Shown one piece after another: positions 40,701 to 55,700 of a stretch of DNA of 64,000 nucleotides. Both the position numbers and the translations under genes were made by a program. The notes under the pieces were generated by a model. That model made no database searches, had not been told where the DNA came from, and worked only from the letters and a program-made list of their open reading frames with translations. Positions within the stretch are counted from its first letter, which is position 1. Each line of letters begins with the position of its first letter. The stretch comes from Sisyra terminalis (lineage: Eukaryota; Arthropoda; Insecta; Neuroptera; Sisyridae): NCBI GenBank assembly GCA_958496175.1, contig OY292275.1, positions 33,805,701 to 33,869,700 on the forward strand, in the 5' to 3' direction.

Positions 40701-43700
40701 CACCCCCTAACCAAGACTATAACAACCCTCCGGGCGGTTAAAATGTAACGGCCTAGAAAATCAGTGTATTTCACATCACATTTACGTTTAAATATAGCTA
40801 TAATTGGAAGAAAGTCGCAATATTATATGTGTAAATAAATAAAATTATTTACTTAATGAAACGTTAGAGCGTAAAAGAGTTTACATTTTTATTCATGAAC
40901 TGTAAAACAAAAAAATAATTTCAAATCATATTTTCAGTAGAATTATGTTTTTTACTTCATTTTAGAAGTATTTTATAAGTATTTATAATTCATTTTAAAG
41001 CTTATTAGCTTATTCTGTATCTTAATTTTTTAAAATCAAGATGAAGAAATTAACACCCGTTGCATTTTAGTAATTGTATTGTATATTGTATTGTGTATTT
41101 TGTGTATTGTATTGTATATTTTTTTCTTCCAGCACATCATATTGCCCATACATAGAAAATTTTATCTACAAAACAGGAAAAAAATAACAAGCGCTGCAAA
41201 TTACTAAAATTTTATCAAAATCATGTTCATTGTTCTTTGATATCATTGGATGTATATTGTTTATTGATATACGTTATTCATATACCTATTGTATCGTCTA
41301 TTTATGAACGGAATATTATTTTTTTTAAAAAAAAGTTAGTGTAAAGTGTAAAGTTAGTTAGTATTAGAATTAATGAGCAAATAAGACTCCAAAAATAATG
41401 GGTGCGCTTATTAGTCTTCTGTGACGTCATAATCCATTTATTGAAACCGAGATATAAACAAATCATTGTGTTATTGTCATAAAAACTATATAACTTACAA
41501 AAATTTTCTAATTTTTGGGCCACGAAAAACATTTTCAAACCTTAAAAGTTATTCTCAATTTTTTTTCATTAGAATGAGCTTAATTGTGTTTAGTGTATGT
41601 AGAAACTATGCTTTTCATTAATCATTTTGATACTGAAGCTTTTAATATCTACAAGTAAAATAAATTGTGTTTCCAAACGATCCAATAACTATTGCAATTT
41701 AAAGCAAATTCAGTGAAGATTTTTCCGAATAATTATGAGGAAAATTATTTTAATGGTTTTAAAAAACATGTGTTATTGTGTATGGATTATTAATAAGTTT
41801 TAAAAGAAAACTTTATTTTTACAATCAATCAAATTATATCTAAAATTTGGAGAAAAGTATTTTCAATAATTTTTCGATAGTTCTAAAACCTTGACTAAAG
41901 TGAAATGGTAGAAAAAGCTTTAGGACGATTACAATGAAAAATCGGCCCCAGAAAAGTATTTGGTTCATTTTTGAACGATATGTTGATACTTTTATTCTTT
42001 GTTTTTTTATTTGAGAATAAATCGAAACAAACGATAAATCAGAAAATATGTTTTCGATATATTAAAAAAGTATATACAAGAGCTATAATCAGAAAAAATA
42101 ACAGTCTTTAATCTTCACTATAACTATTTATAGCAGATGATTTCTCTATTTTTCTGTTCAAGTTGCAAAGTAATTTCTGAAGGATAAATGAAGTTACTTT
42201 TTCTTTAAAAACTTACGAAGTGTAATAAAATATATCTTATCTCGCTAAATTCGATGATTGTAAATGGTTTACATTATTAACGTATAGTTTGAGCGACTGC
42301 AACAACCTTACTATTTGTGTTTAAATACATTTGTCATAAGAGGTTCATAGGATTTTGAAGAATTTGTATCGTACACCAAAAATTGTGTAAAAAGATTTTT
42401 TTGAATGATAATAATTTAAAAAATCAAAATATTAACATTAAATAAATAAATAACTCTTATTGTAATGACGTATTATTACACACAAAGTCTTGGGTATTGG
42501 CTTATTCAAATCAACAGTTCATGAAATGTGCTCTTGTAAAAGCCTTAAATCGTATTTTGTAGATATGAATACATTTTTGGTAAAAGGATATAATAGTTCC
42601 CATAAACATATCGATAAACAATAAATCCAATATGAAAATATTATCAACATATCAAGTCACGCAGGTGAAGTCGAGGGTATCAGTTAGTTATATTCATAAT
42701 TTAAACATCAGTTGAATATTTCTCGGGAACTTGGATGCGGAATAATTTGATGTTAAATTTTCATTGATATATTTTTCAACTTCTTCAAGCAATATTTAAG
42801 GTTGACATCATTGTTGAAACGTAGTAACATGGTCGTTGAAAATATTTAAAAATTGAAAAGCATATCACGTTGCAAAATTTGAAAATTTAACATCGAATTA
42901 TTTCATACCTAAGTTCCCGAGAAATACCCAACTGACATTAAATTAACATGAATGAGATTCAAAACTCAGATATAATTTAAAACTTTTCACATATACATCA
43001 ATTACACAAATACATATCTTATAACAATGCCTTTCTAATAATGAAAAAGCCGTAGAACGTAAGACCAGAGATGGATAAGTATTTTCTTATAATAAAGAAT
43101 CATAAGACACAAATACAATAAATCGCCTCTGGTTTTGGGTATAACTTACAATGGGACGAATGTATATTACAATGTAAACCATAACGTTTATCAAAAATAA
43201 TAACTTAAATAATCTAATAATACAAGTAAGTACATATAATAAGAATTGTAATAGACATTTATTTACAACAATCTTCTACAAGTATAATAAATCGGAAATG
43301 CCATAGAGCTTTTTATCGTAAATCTTCCACTTTTTCAGAATTAGAGGCTCCATGTTGGAAAATTCTAAACAAATAATTAAATATAATAAAACCATTTAAT
43401 TAAAACCAGCTAATATATTTGTTCGAATATTTCTCTCAACTTTCTTAGTACAACCATTCTAGTAAAATTTCATCACGAACCGTAAAATATCTCAGTAATT
43501 TGAGAAGTCAGTTCTCAGGGAATAACACTATCAGGTGACTTTCATCCTTCAAAAGTGCTTGAAACCTGAAAATATAGATAAATAACTGTATCAACGTTTT
43601 AAAACCGAATTTCAATATGGAAACTTATTTCGTATAATAAAATGTTATGCTTTTTTACACTTTTCATTGATGCACTATTATTAGTTACTTTTCAGCACCT

Positions 43701-46700
43701 TCAAATCCTTTTCTCTCTTTCAAGTGACCATTCATTAATGATTTATGGTAAATTTGGTCACTTTTTGATCTCCTTGTCCTTTCAAGACAAAATAATTAAA
43801 ATAACATTTTTTTTTTAATTGGGGAAATAGGGAACGTAAGAAGATAATGATCTCTTTCTCCTAAAGAACCTTATTTGTAATTTATGAGCAATTTTCTATA
43901 CTATTTTGGTTGGAAAAGTAACAAAAAAAACGTAAACGTGTATCTGGTAGAATAAAACAAGAATTTTTCTTCAAATCTGAAAAAAGTACTTACAAAAATG
44001 TTTCTTTTAAACTATTTTTCCAATACGGCTTCAAAATCGTTGGAAAATCCCATCAAAACGGTTGACATACACATCAACAAATAGTTATAATTTTATGGTT
44101 TGGAAAAAATGACTTTTTCTAATGAACTTTTTTCTCAAATATGATGTTGTTTATCATTTCTTATTATTTTTTTAATAAAAATTTCCACTTTCCAGATTTC
44201 AAAACAAAATCAAAATTTACTTTTTTTTTCACTAAAAAACTATTTCAAATTCATTAATCAAAGCATTATGAGCTTTAATATTGTTTTTTTTATTTCAATC
44301 TACATCTACAATTTTAATGAAAAGTGATGGTAAATGATAATGTGTGGCTGTTACTAAAGAAATTTATTGAAGTTTAAATAAGGAACACACTAACGTCCAC
44401 AAACAATAAAAAATACAAGGCATCTTATTAGTAATATATTAAATCATATCATTAAAATCATAATTACATCATTTAAAAAAGGAACTAATCCTGGCATTGT
44501 TACACCAAAGATCACTGGAAACGATATGCTTGGATATATTTATATGTTTTGGATACATTTCAACAATATATTTGCAATCACAATCGCCAGATTTCTAAAG
44601 AAAAATAATATTAATATCGCATTTTCGATAAATAAAAACATCCTCAAAGTTCTCAAACCATGGGAGAACAACCAAATCACACTGAAAAATAAAACCCGAA
44701 TATATACAATTAAATATGATTAAATATGATTAAATATGATCATGTAAAAAATTCATTATATATTAGCCAAACCCACGTCCATCAAGTAAACACTACACTT
44801 TTGGAATTTCGAAAAAATAATTACGGAATGTTTTGGTGTTTTTGGTCGTTCAATAGTTCTGCAAAAAAATTTGTCGCTTGCATATTTTCCGTGAAAACCC
44901 TATGTAGTGCTATCTTGACATTTTGAGTTTTTCTATAAATATTAAGATTACGATTTTTTTTTACTCCATTAATTGGTGTTTTTTATCGTTTGAGAGTTCC
45001 GAAAGAAAAAATTTAATAACTTATTTGTTTTTCCGGGAAACGCTATTTAAAGAAAAACCTCTATTTATTTACACATACATATATCTAATATAGAAGCTTT
45101 AATACTTATGAAAGCAAGCGATGAATATTATATATGCCCGTGGTAAAATTATTTCTTTCAGAACTCTCGAGCAACCAAACAACACCAATTAATGGTGAGA
45201 AAAAGTTCTGGAAAATTCAATGTTTGAAAAATGATCCAAATCGAGCTTTTTCTTTAAATATCGTTTCTCGGGATATTACGTAAGCTATGAAAATTTTTCT
45301 TTGGAGAGTCTCGAACGACAAAAAAACACTAATTAGTAGTGCAAAAAAAAATCAAAATTTCAATATTTGGAAAATCGCCAAAATTGAGCTTTTTCTTCAA
45401 ATGTATATATCCGGGAAAATATACAAGCCATGAAAAGTTTTCTTTCGGAATTCTTCAGCTACAAAAAAATTAATGATGTAAAAAAAAATCGAAATTTTAA
45501 TATTTATAGAAAAGCTCAAAACATCAAGATAACACTACCTCGGGCTTTCATGGAAAATATGCGAGCGACAATTTTTTTTCCAGAACTCTAGAACGGCTAA
45601 AAAACACCAAAATATTCCGTAGTTATTTTTTCGAAATTCCAAAAGTATAGTGCTAACTTGACGGACGTGTCAAGTCGGTAGTTCTTTCGGGACTAAATAC
45701 AAGGAGCATACCCCGAATACCTGATTCAACAGCATTCTCAAATTTTACAAAACACATGTACGTCGAAAATTATAAGTGCATAAATTGAGAAACAAATTTT
45801 AAACTTCTACATACAGTAGTGTAGCGTAGTGGATTCAGGAGCGGGGGAGGGGGCTAGCACCGGGCGGCACATGATAATGAAGCAGCCTATTGACAATGAT
45901 AATGTCATAAATACTTTAACTTTAAGAAAAACAAGGAATACATTTTTAAATCATTAAAAAATTTAAAGGTTGTTGACGTTTCCTTAACTAATGGTAAAAA
46001 TAAAGGTCGACGAATATTGTCCCGGTCGTCCCCGGGCGGCGAAAACGCACGCCACGCCACACGATACACTGTCTTCATTTTCGCAAGAATTGAAGATGAC
46101 ATATGAACACCATCGAAGGATATGGAATATATAAAACTCACCAATTGGATACAACTATATTTTTAAAGAAAAATTATCATAGAACAAACACTTTGTATGA
46201 ACTTTGTTTGAATTCCACCTGGCGATGTTAGCCAGATACAATAGCTAGCCACTGTTAAAATGCGCAGTGGAAATTATTAAAATAGAGTCATACGATATAA
46301 ATTTGTATGAATTTTGTGTTGTTATTATTGTATACGTTATCGTTGTTTGTGTATATGAATGCGTTCGTCTATTTAAAACACGTATTATCCTGGTAAATTA
46401 AATCTCGCATTTTCCTAAATGAAATCGTTCTTTAAGAACAAAAACTTTTACCCTAAGCATAGGTACTAGACGTACTAAACTATTTAAGCATCTGGGAGTT
46501 ATACCTTAATGCAGTGTTTTCCAATCTAGGAGGCACGCCTCCCTAGGGAGCCGTGGAATAGTCTAAGGAGAGGCGCGAATATTAGGCAAAATTTTAGACG
46601 ATGAGGTTTGATAAACTTTGTGTTAAAAGGCAATCACATCCATTTCATTAAGCGGCAATAATAAAATATTGTTATTCGTTTTTTCTTGTGTATAAGAATT

Positions 46701-49700
46701 AACCTTAATAAATTTTTAGTACTTAAAAATTGTTGTGTTTGTTGTATTTCATAAAATGGAAGAGGTGCCGTATGATCAAATATTTTTAAGAGATCCGTGA
46801 TAAAATAAAGTGTGGAAACCACTGCCATAACGAACGCTCATTATATTCTTTGCTTTTTTGGCTTTTTTCTTTTAAAAGTTCACCGTTTTTATCCTCCACC
46901 ATTCTCTGATTTTCCAATCCCCCTCTTAGATCTTAACCACTATAGCTTGTCCAGTATAAGTTCCCAGTTTGACTTCTTCTATTTCCTGGGAGTTCCCAAC
47001 TTAATACTTTTTTTGACTACGCTATTATAATTCCTTACTTTCTAGTGTCCTTGTCAAAGAGGTCTAACGTCTTTTCATGGCCATATTTTTAAACGGATTT
47101 TCTTTAAACAGTGTTTTCTCGGAAAATATACGAATAACAATTGGTTTTCTTTCAAATCTCTTAAACCACAAAAAAGCACCAAAATACGTCGTAGTTATTT
47201 TTTCCAAATTCCAGAAATGTAATGCTGACTTAAAGTAAAATAGTTTATTAAATAATTATGTAGTGTCAACGAACATAATATTGAGATAATTCACGTAGTT
47301 GAAAAAGTTAAAAAAACAGCTCTTATATAAGAGAATAACCTTTTAAAATGACAATAATTCAAAACATTACTTGCATAACACATAATTAACAAAGCATCAA
47401 AAAAGAAAAACAATATATTATCAAACTCAATTTATTTATCTCTTTTTGTGACATTTTTATTGTTCATCTTACTATTGAATCCGGATCATTAGAGACAACA
47501 TTTTTCAAACCTAATTGGAAAAAGCTCATAATGCCTTATTAATTTCTGATAACAAAACAAGAAAGTTATAAATACACTTTTCTTCTAATAACATTTAATG
47601 CCAAATATTTTGAACAAACTTCAATATTGCGCACAATAGCCTGAATAAAATCTATCTATAAGTGAAGCAAAAACAATTACACTCTTCAATGAGCACATAA
47701 AATGAAACTTTATTCTCTGTAAATGAAACACTTATAAAATTAGTTCTAACAATAAAAGTTGTAAGAATGGTGCTGAATCAACAGTGAAAGAAGTAATCGT
47801 TAAGGGACAAATTGACTCACCTGATGAACTTTTTATGTAAGGTTAAAAAAACGGAATAAAAATACAATAGAAAGAGCCTAGAACTACGTAACGTAGGGCT
47901 TAATAGCCTGTAAAAGCTTCTGCGACAATAAACGATCTACTAAAATAATATGTCACAGTAAAGGTAAAAAGAGAAGTTTGGCGTTCAGTCATATATATGT
48001 TATAAGCTGAAAAAACAGATTCAATTTATCAAATTATTCAAATACTATAATGAATCAGGGTTTTGGCTTTTTATTTCCAACTTTTCAATAATATTATTTT
48101 TATTTTATACTTTACCTCTCGTTCTATTTTCATTTCTCGATAAATTTGTGTCAAGGCTTTTTCAAACTCACGTTTAATGTTTTACTAAGCTATAATAATT
48201 ATTCAATGTTTACCATAAAAACATGTTATAAGAAAATTATAAAAGTAGAAATTCGGTAGGTAGCTCTATTTGAGTGTATATAGTGTGTGTAGTTATTGAA
48301 ATTTCATATTTAAAAATATTTTTAAAAACGTAGTCTTTGTAGCATTAATTAATCGATATTACCTTTTGTTAAAGCTTTGAAAGGTGTGAGGTATTCAGTT
48401 ACTACATTCACGTCTTACATTGAAAAGTCTTTTTACATTAACTTAAGTATCAATAGTATAATTAGTAATTTCAGTAAAGAACTTTTACAACTTTTTTAAA
48501 TTCATTTGATTCAAATAATAAATAAGTAGCTAAATCGAGTTTCCTATAATGGATATTTTTACTATATTTAAAATATGGTACAAAAAATAGTCATCCCAAT
48601 AAAATAAATTGTAAAAATATATTTTAACAGTTTCTATAATAATTTCATTTTTCTTTTTGTATTTTTGAGGTTCAATTTCATATTTAGAAACTGCTTCGTG
48701 ATTGGTTTCAACTCTGGTGACGTCACACATAAGTAAATAGAGTTTCTTCTGGATTTCCTGTTATCGACTGGTTTAAGCATAAAGTTACTGATAATGTCTC
48801 TCCTTTATCGTATAAATTTCAAAATAGTTATTTATATTTATATAGTTATTGATAGTTATTTATATGAGGATCTGTGTATTAATTAAAATGTGGAAAAAAT
48901 TAGATAACCTGACAGAAGAAATTAAGAATACCATAAGAATTTTCGGAGAATTACTTTAGTTAAAATAAAGATCAATAATAAAGTTTGATTTACAAAAAGT
49001 AAGCCCCATAACGCAGTTTTCAACATGGCATGGATCAGGTGGCGTCACATCAAAGTAAACAGCAAACAACTGAAAGCACGTTTATATAATTGTGGTACGA
49101 AGTATCACAATGTACAAATACATCGAAAAAACTCAGAAAAAACTTTTTATCCCTGTTTCGATGAATCCTGAACACCGAAAAAGATGATAAACTAAAGTAC
49201 CTAAGCTTTAAGTAAACTCAAGGTTAACTAAGGTAAACTAAATGAACAAATGATTGAACAATGTTTCATGGTTTTTATGGATCAGAACTGAAAAATGGAT
49301 TAACTGCAGCGTATGTAGTTATTATTTATTTGTAATAGATTTATAGAAACTTTTCATTCAAAAAACACTATCATTTAAGGTTATGTTGATTAAATTGATT
49401 TATTGACTTAAAGAAAAATCAAAACTTTCATGGCTGTAAAAGAATACACATAATATTTGCATCAAAATTATCTTCACACATATATACATTTGAATTATCT
49501 GATACCTAGTTAGGGTCTTGACAAGCTAAACTTAACCACCTTTTTCGATTTTTAGGATTCATTGGAACAAGAACAAACAATTCAAATGACGTTTTCGTCG
49601 ATGTTTTTATACATTGTGGTACTTCGAACCACTTATAAACCATTACCAATGCAACAAGTTTCATTCATTATATAAATGTGCTTTCAGCTATTTGTTGTTT

Positions 49701-52700
49701 ACTTCGATGTGACGTCACTTGATCCACGCTTTGTTGAAAACTGTGTTTTGGTGCCTACTTTTTATATCTAAATCAAATTTTACGATTGAGTTTTTTCTTA
49801 AATAAAACAATTATCCGAAAATACGTATGTTATTTGCGTTTAATGGTGTAATAAATAAAACAAAACTTTTCCACTAATTCTCTTACACCTTATTCTCCCA
49901 TGCCGATGTCGTTGGTTACCATGCTTATTATGTGCTGGTTACATCATAGATATAAAGTATTTAAGTTAAAAGCATTTTTTTGGAAACACAACTCTAAGAC
50001 GTATCAAAATTACATGACTGGTAACACAATTAACGTTCTTGTAGTACGTATTTCCTGAATGTAGTACATTAAACATGAATTTAATGATCCACAGTAATCC
50101 ACACCGTTTGTATCACAGACCAAAACCTAATAGAAAAAAATAATGACATAGTAGCCATCAATGAGGTAAAAAGAGCTAAAATAGATAAACGTTTTTAAAT
50201 AGAAACGAACGATCCTTACCATGACTTTATGTTCTCTCATATTAAAAAATCTTTTGTCTTAGAAAATACGAAGTTATATTGAATTTTTCACTTTTATTTA
50301 CATTTGATGGGTTCGTTTGGATTTGTGTTTCAATACATAGAACAATAACAAATTTATTTTATTACACAAACGTTTATTTATTTTACAGTACACTCTTCTT
50401 TATTTATTTACAGCAATCGTTTATCTCCTAAATATTTTATTTCTGATTCACTAACTATAACTGATTTATAAGTGATTGTCATCCAACTGCGGTCAACCTC
50501 TTTTAGAATGGCTCGATGATGTTTGAGAAGAAATGAACTCTGGATTATTCTCTCTCTGGAATATGCGACCGAATTTTTTTACTATCTATCCTTTCCTCTC
50601 TTAAATCAAAAATCGTCAAAGAAACCTCTAGAACATCTTTCATCTCATTGTACCTGACCGCTCTCCTTTATTTATTTTTGTGGCCCGGTAAGCCCACAGC
50701 AGGACGCTACATACAAGGGCTACACACATTTAAATCGTAGACATGCAACACATTTTTTCTGGTTAAATTATAGTATTAGGTTTATTATTATTTCCATATT
50801 ATTAAATAAGAAACAGAAGTATTATCGGGCATAATTTAAATTGCGAAAGTTTTAAATATACATTTTTTATTCATCCGCTACTAACTCAGGGTTGGTAGGT
50901 GATTTGAGTCCAGCTAATAGCAATATTCACTTAAAATTTTCAAATTGAATTTAGTTAGATATACGAGCTAGTTTTCCCACTTTTGGTATATTATCCATTC
51001 AAATCCTACACAGCTTAAAATGAATACTATTAGTTCTCAGACGATGAATGTAGAATAAAATCACTTAATCAATATAGAGAAACTTACGAGTATACGTACT
51101 TCTATTAGCTTTTATAAAGAGTATAGAAATAACCAAACTCAAAATATTTTAGTAGTGCATTCATATTCTTCCTAAACCTATCCTAACACCTGTCGTTCTG
51201 TACTAGAATCACGACAAAACAATAAAATTAGTGCAACGTAGTTGTGTATTTCACCAATAGTTTCTTCTGAAGACAACACCCGTGATATAATAAGGATCAT
51301 AAGGATTGCCACGAAAACAAGACCGGGAGAATTTTTGTTTAATAAATGTCTCTTAAAATCGCTAGAAAACCTATGCATTTTCAACGAACAATTTAAATAA
51401 AGTATATACACAAAGTTTTACTTTATACATTTAATAGAAACGTATATTATACAGTCTGAGATAACCCGCAAATATAAAATATGCACGTCACCTAGATATG
51501 TTCTAGTTGGTTCTAGTTCTACCAATTTTGATTTTTTTTTACTATTTAATTACAAATGAAAAGTTATAAGACAAAAAAAAATAGTTACAAACCACGATTT
51601 GCGGGCAAGTTCAATTGCGAAACAAGGATTTTATTAAACATATTTTTTCAATAAGAAAAAAAAATAATTTAATAACAGCTATTTTGAAACTTCTAAATTT
51701 AATTTAGTTTATTATTAAGCAATTGGTTATTTCTGGTCGAGGAAATTCGCAATCGATTAACATAAATCTCTATTATTACCATCGTGCTCTAAAGCTTTAC
51801 ATAAATTTTCTGTTTAAAACGAAAATCATTAAATGCTTGCTTTGTTCATTTTAATTTTTGTTCTAGTGAATGTATACATTTAAAATGAGGTGCAGTTATT
51901 TTTTTTTAATTTTGAATTTTAATGGGACATTAATAGGAAATGAGGTATCTACATGTTTTTCTTTTATTCATATTGTGCTAATAATTAAAAAACGAAACAT
52001 CATTGATACACCAGAAAAAATATTTTTCAAATATCTTTTTAAAAGATAATATCAAATAATTTTATGTTTATAAAATTTCATTTCAATGTCTAAATGTTAA
52101 TATTGAAAACTTAGATGATTAAATACTTAGTCACTAAAACTATTCAAAATTATTCATTATTCATTAAAACTATCTCAAAACTAATAAATAAGTTTTTTTT
52201 TTGTATCTAACAAAAAAAAAATGGTTTTCAAAATTTTCATCCATAAACTCAATAAATATTAAGCTTGGCATTACTATGAAACTTAGCAAAAGTTTCTTCT
52301 CAGTATTAATAAATAGGTATTTGAACATTTCAATCAGTTAAAATGGGAATAAAATATTTAAAAACTGATGAAATTTTATGAAGTAAGGGAACAAAGTAAA
52401 TAAACAATTCACAAATAATAAATACAAATTTACAATACTTAGTATTGCTACAAAGTAAAACATGTTTGTTTAGCAATGCCTTTAAAAAATGTAAATCAAT
52501 ACAATTCTATTTTTCCCCCTAAATATTTGAGAAGTTGTTGTTTCGTCTTCTAAAAGAACACTTTAAATAAATTGTTCCCTATTTCATTCAAATATCTTTT
52601 CCTCACAAATTTCCATATTTTAAATTCAAAACTTTACAAATCTAAGGTTTTATGTTATATACGCGTGTTGGAAAATACGTAAAAAAGTATTGAAAAAAGT

Positions 52701-55700
52701 TACCCAGATGAAACTATTTCGATTCATTTTCAATTTAAATTTACCTTTATACATATCGATTATATTTATTCTATATGAAATTTTATTTATTCTTCATCTA
52801 TTTCATATCTATTTTTTTTTGCTTCAGAAAAATAAGGAGCTTATGAACGACCTTGTGGCAAACTGCAAAATCAAAAACGGTGAGTATTTAATACTTTATT
52901 GATTACAAAGCTTTTAAGAAATAAAAATTTTAAAATTTATAAAGCTCATAATAAAACACGGTTTAATTTTTGAAATGAACAAAAATGTGTTTATTGAATT
53001 CAAAGATCAAACTTTATTCACATTTAATTAACTCTATAAAGGATTCTATTATGACAAGGGCCATATAATTGAAGAGAACAATGCATCTACTAAATTTCCT
53101 TTGGAAATTATTTACAGTAAAGTCCATTATTTGAGACAGTAAACAAATTACTCATATTGTTTGATGAATTTAGAATGTTTTATGACGTCACATTTCACGT
53201 ATTTTGAGCATATTTTGAAGTATTTAAATACGTATAATATGTATTCTAAAACTAGGAAGTCATAATTGTCTTGCTTGTGTTAATAAAGAAATTTTCTTCG
53301 ATAAAATTTTTTTTTCATGACAATTTAAATTAAAAAGTTTTTTAAAATCCTTTATTATATTGTTCCATTTTCAATTATGCATATTAAATTATCATCATAA
53401 AAGTATAAAGTATAATAATAAAGAAAGTATTAAAAATATGAAAAGCATTAAACGTTTTCAATAAGCTACTTCGTAGTCAAGAAATTATATAATTTTACAT
53501 AGGACTGTTTGGTACATTGTATATGAAAAAATTCATATGTATTTCGGGGTAACCGCTGCGCGTTTTCTTTTATTAAATCCTTTTAAGTATTTCAAAAAAT
53601 CACAAAACTTAACATAGAACATTTTTTAATATGATTTACTGTTGTTTTTAACAAATTGTTTTTAGTGACTCTAGGGTTAATACAAATCTCTGTATCGAGA
53701 AATATTGAAAATTTGCTCAATACGAGATTTACCCGTACCCAACACCTACCAGTTTTGGAACGGCCACTTTGGCCACTTAATAATGACCACTCATCATAAA
53801 AGATGTATTTTTCGTAGTAACGATTGAGTTAACAATAATAATTTATGAGTTATAGTATTTTACGGTATCTTAAAACAAACAAAAAATGGAAGCACTAAGT
53901 TACTAAGTTAAAAGTAAAGTCATAATCCCTTAAAGTACCTGCTTTTCGGCTATTCTACATTCATTACTATTCTACATTCATTAAGTGTAACCAACTACAA
54001 GCCAAAATACATACTAAAATACTATTTCCAGCTATTTGCAATTTTTTTTTCGCAAACTTTGAACAGTTGTACAGTTTATATAATATTTGTGATTTTACTT
54101 ATGTAATATAATTTACAAAATTAAACTATAAACATAAATTAAAGCGTAAGTTTTAACTTATATATTTAAATCTTCTTTGACGTTTTATCCAGATCCGTAT
54201 TTCGATTGCCAAGCAATCTTCTTCAGTGATCATCAATTAGAATTGAATCGTTCCGTAACTGATATGTGATGAGTCACTCGTTATCGTTTAACTAAGTATA
54301 AAGCATAAAAAAACATTTATGGCTTTGGAAATAGATTACACTTCGAATGAATAATCCTGTGTTCATAACTTTAAGCTTTAGTTGAACTAACAGAACACTT
54401 AGGGAATAAAAATTACGGTTTTAATCAATCATACTCTCCAGAGAAGCCGACAATGCAGCAATGCTTATTTGAAAGAAACTTTCCATTTATTTTTAACTAC
54501 TTATAACTTGCTCTATCTTAATTTCAGCACTAAATTTAAATTTGTTTTCTTTTCTAAACGTTTTTGGAGGTGTTACATTATTGTAGCTTTTATGCATTAA
54601 TAAATAAATTAAACTGCTAAAAATATTCTATCAAAAAATATTTTCCATGGCCAACAAACTTAATGAAGTAATGCAAGTTGTTGATACTTAATCAGTTATA
54701 TATGCTTTTGTGTTATTAAAGGGTTTGCTTTTTTAGTACTACATGAGATGACAAATTTTAAAGAACCAAAAAGCTATATCTTAGAATCGTGGGAAAATTC
54801 AATAAATACATTTGGGGATTTTACATACTTTTCATTTTAAGCACTAATTTTTTTCATTGTTGTATTGAAAGGTTTTGGAGCTAGCGTGAATAAATCATCC
54901 CCTTTACACGGTCCAACATCACCACCACCACGACGTCCACTTAGCCCTGACAGTCCAAATCCAGCAGAACCCATAACCGAAGTAAGTTAACATTATGTTG
55001 TTGAAAAAATATACTTCCTTACTACCCCACTCATACCTTTTAAACTAAACCTTATTATCACCAAAATATTATGTCAATATTTGAAAAGACTTATTTCGAA
55101 TACATAAAAGAATCCATCGTCTTTGATCGAATGAAATCAAAGAAATGTTGTACGATTGGAAAATGGAGAAGAAAAAATATTCATTTTTCATTGGATGAGA
55201 TTTGAAATAATTATGTTTACACCTCAGTTGTTTTTAAATATTTTTTTTTTGATTCTCGGGTTTGCTTGATTTATTTTCATAAATCTGTTTCATAAAGCTA
55301 TTGTTGTGTACCTATTTACGATTTTAAAGCCGAATAAGGAACTATGTTATTACTTTTTAAATCATTATTTTTCATACCAAAATTTCAATCATTTGGAAAT
55401 TCCTTTCAATTTCTTTAAAATTAAAAATTGTTTATACATTTTATTCGTTTATTTATTGAAATGTAAGTATTTATATTTTTTCCAATTATAAATGCTTTAT
55501 GGTAGACAGAGGTTCGTATTTAAAACGTTTTTTCTTCCCCTACTCATAACTCTTTGTATCATAAAAGCGGAAATTTAGCATTGAGTTTGAAGTTTCAATG
55601 AATTAAATCGATGAAGTGATTTTTTTTATCAATAAAAAAAATGTTTTTTTCATCTTTATATTTCTAGAAATAGAATAATTTGTCGTTAAAAGTAGTATTT

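Larger units (their letters stand above)
19797..52827 (+). other. Epac intron 1 of the visible gene (33 kb), transposon-rich
   Basis: It is bounded by GAG|GTAAGA and ttgcttcag|AAA. It holds most of the mobile elements listed here and no other recognisable host gene on either strand. Sections not given separate entries (19797-21107, 21333-23560, 24891-27190, 30521-32150, 33031-35520, 37087-38420, 39311-42680, 42970-44700, 47240-48980, 49778-52827) are AT-rich sequence in which I see no gene or defined element. Confidence 0.85.

Noticed and set aside
45905..46144. A minus-strand 79-codon frame
   Set aside because: It lies largely within the hAT-like MITE at 45814-46071 and has no protein resemblance.
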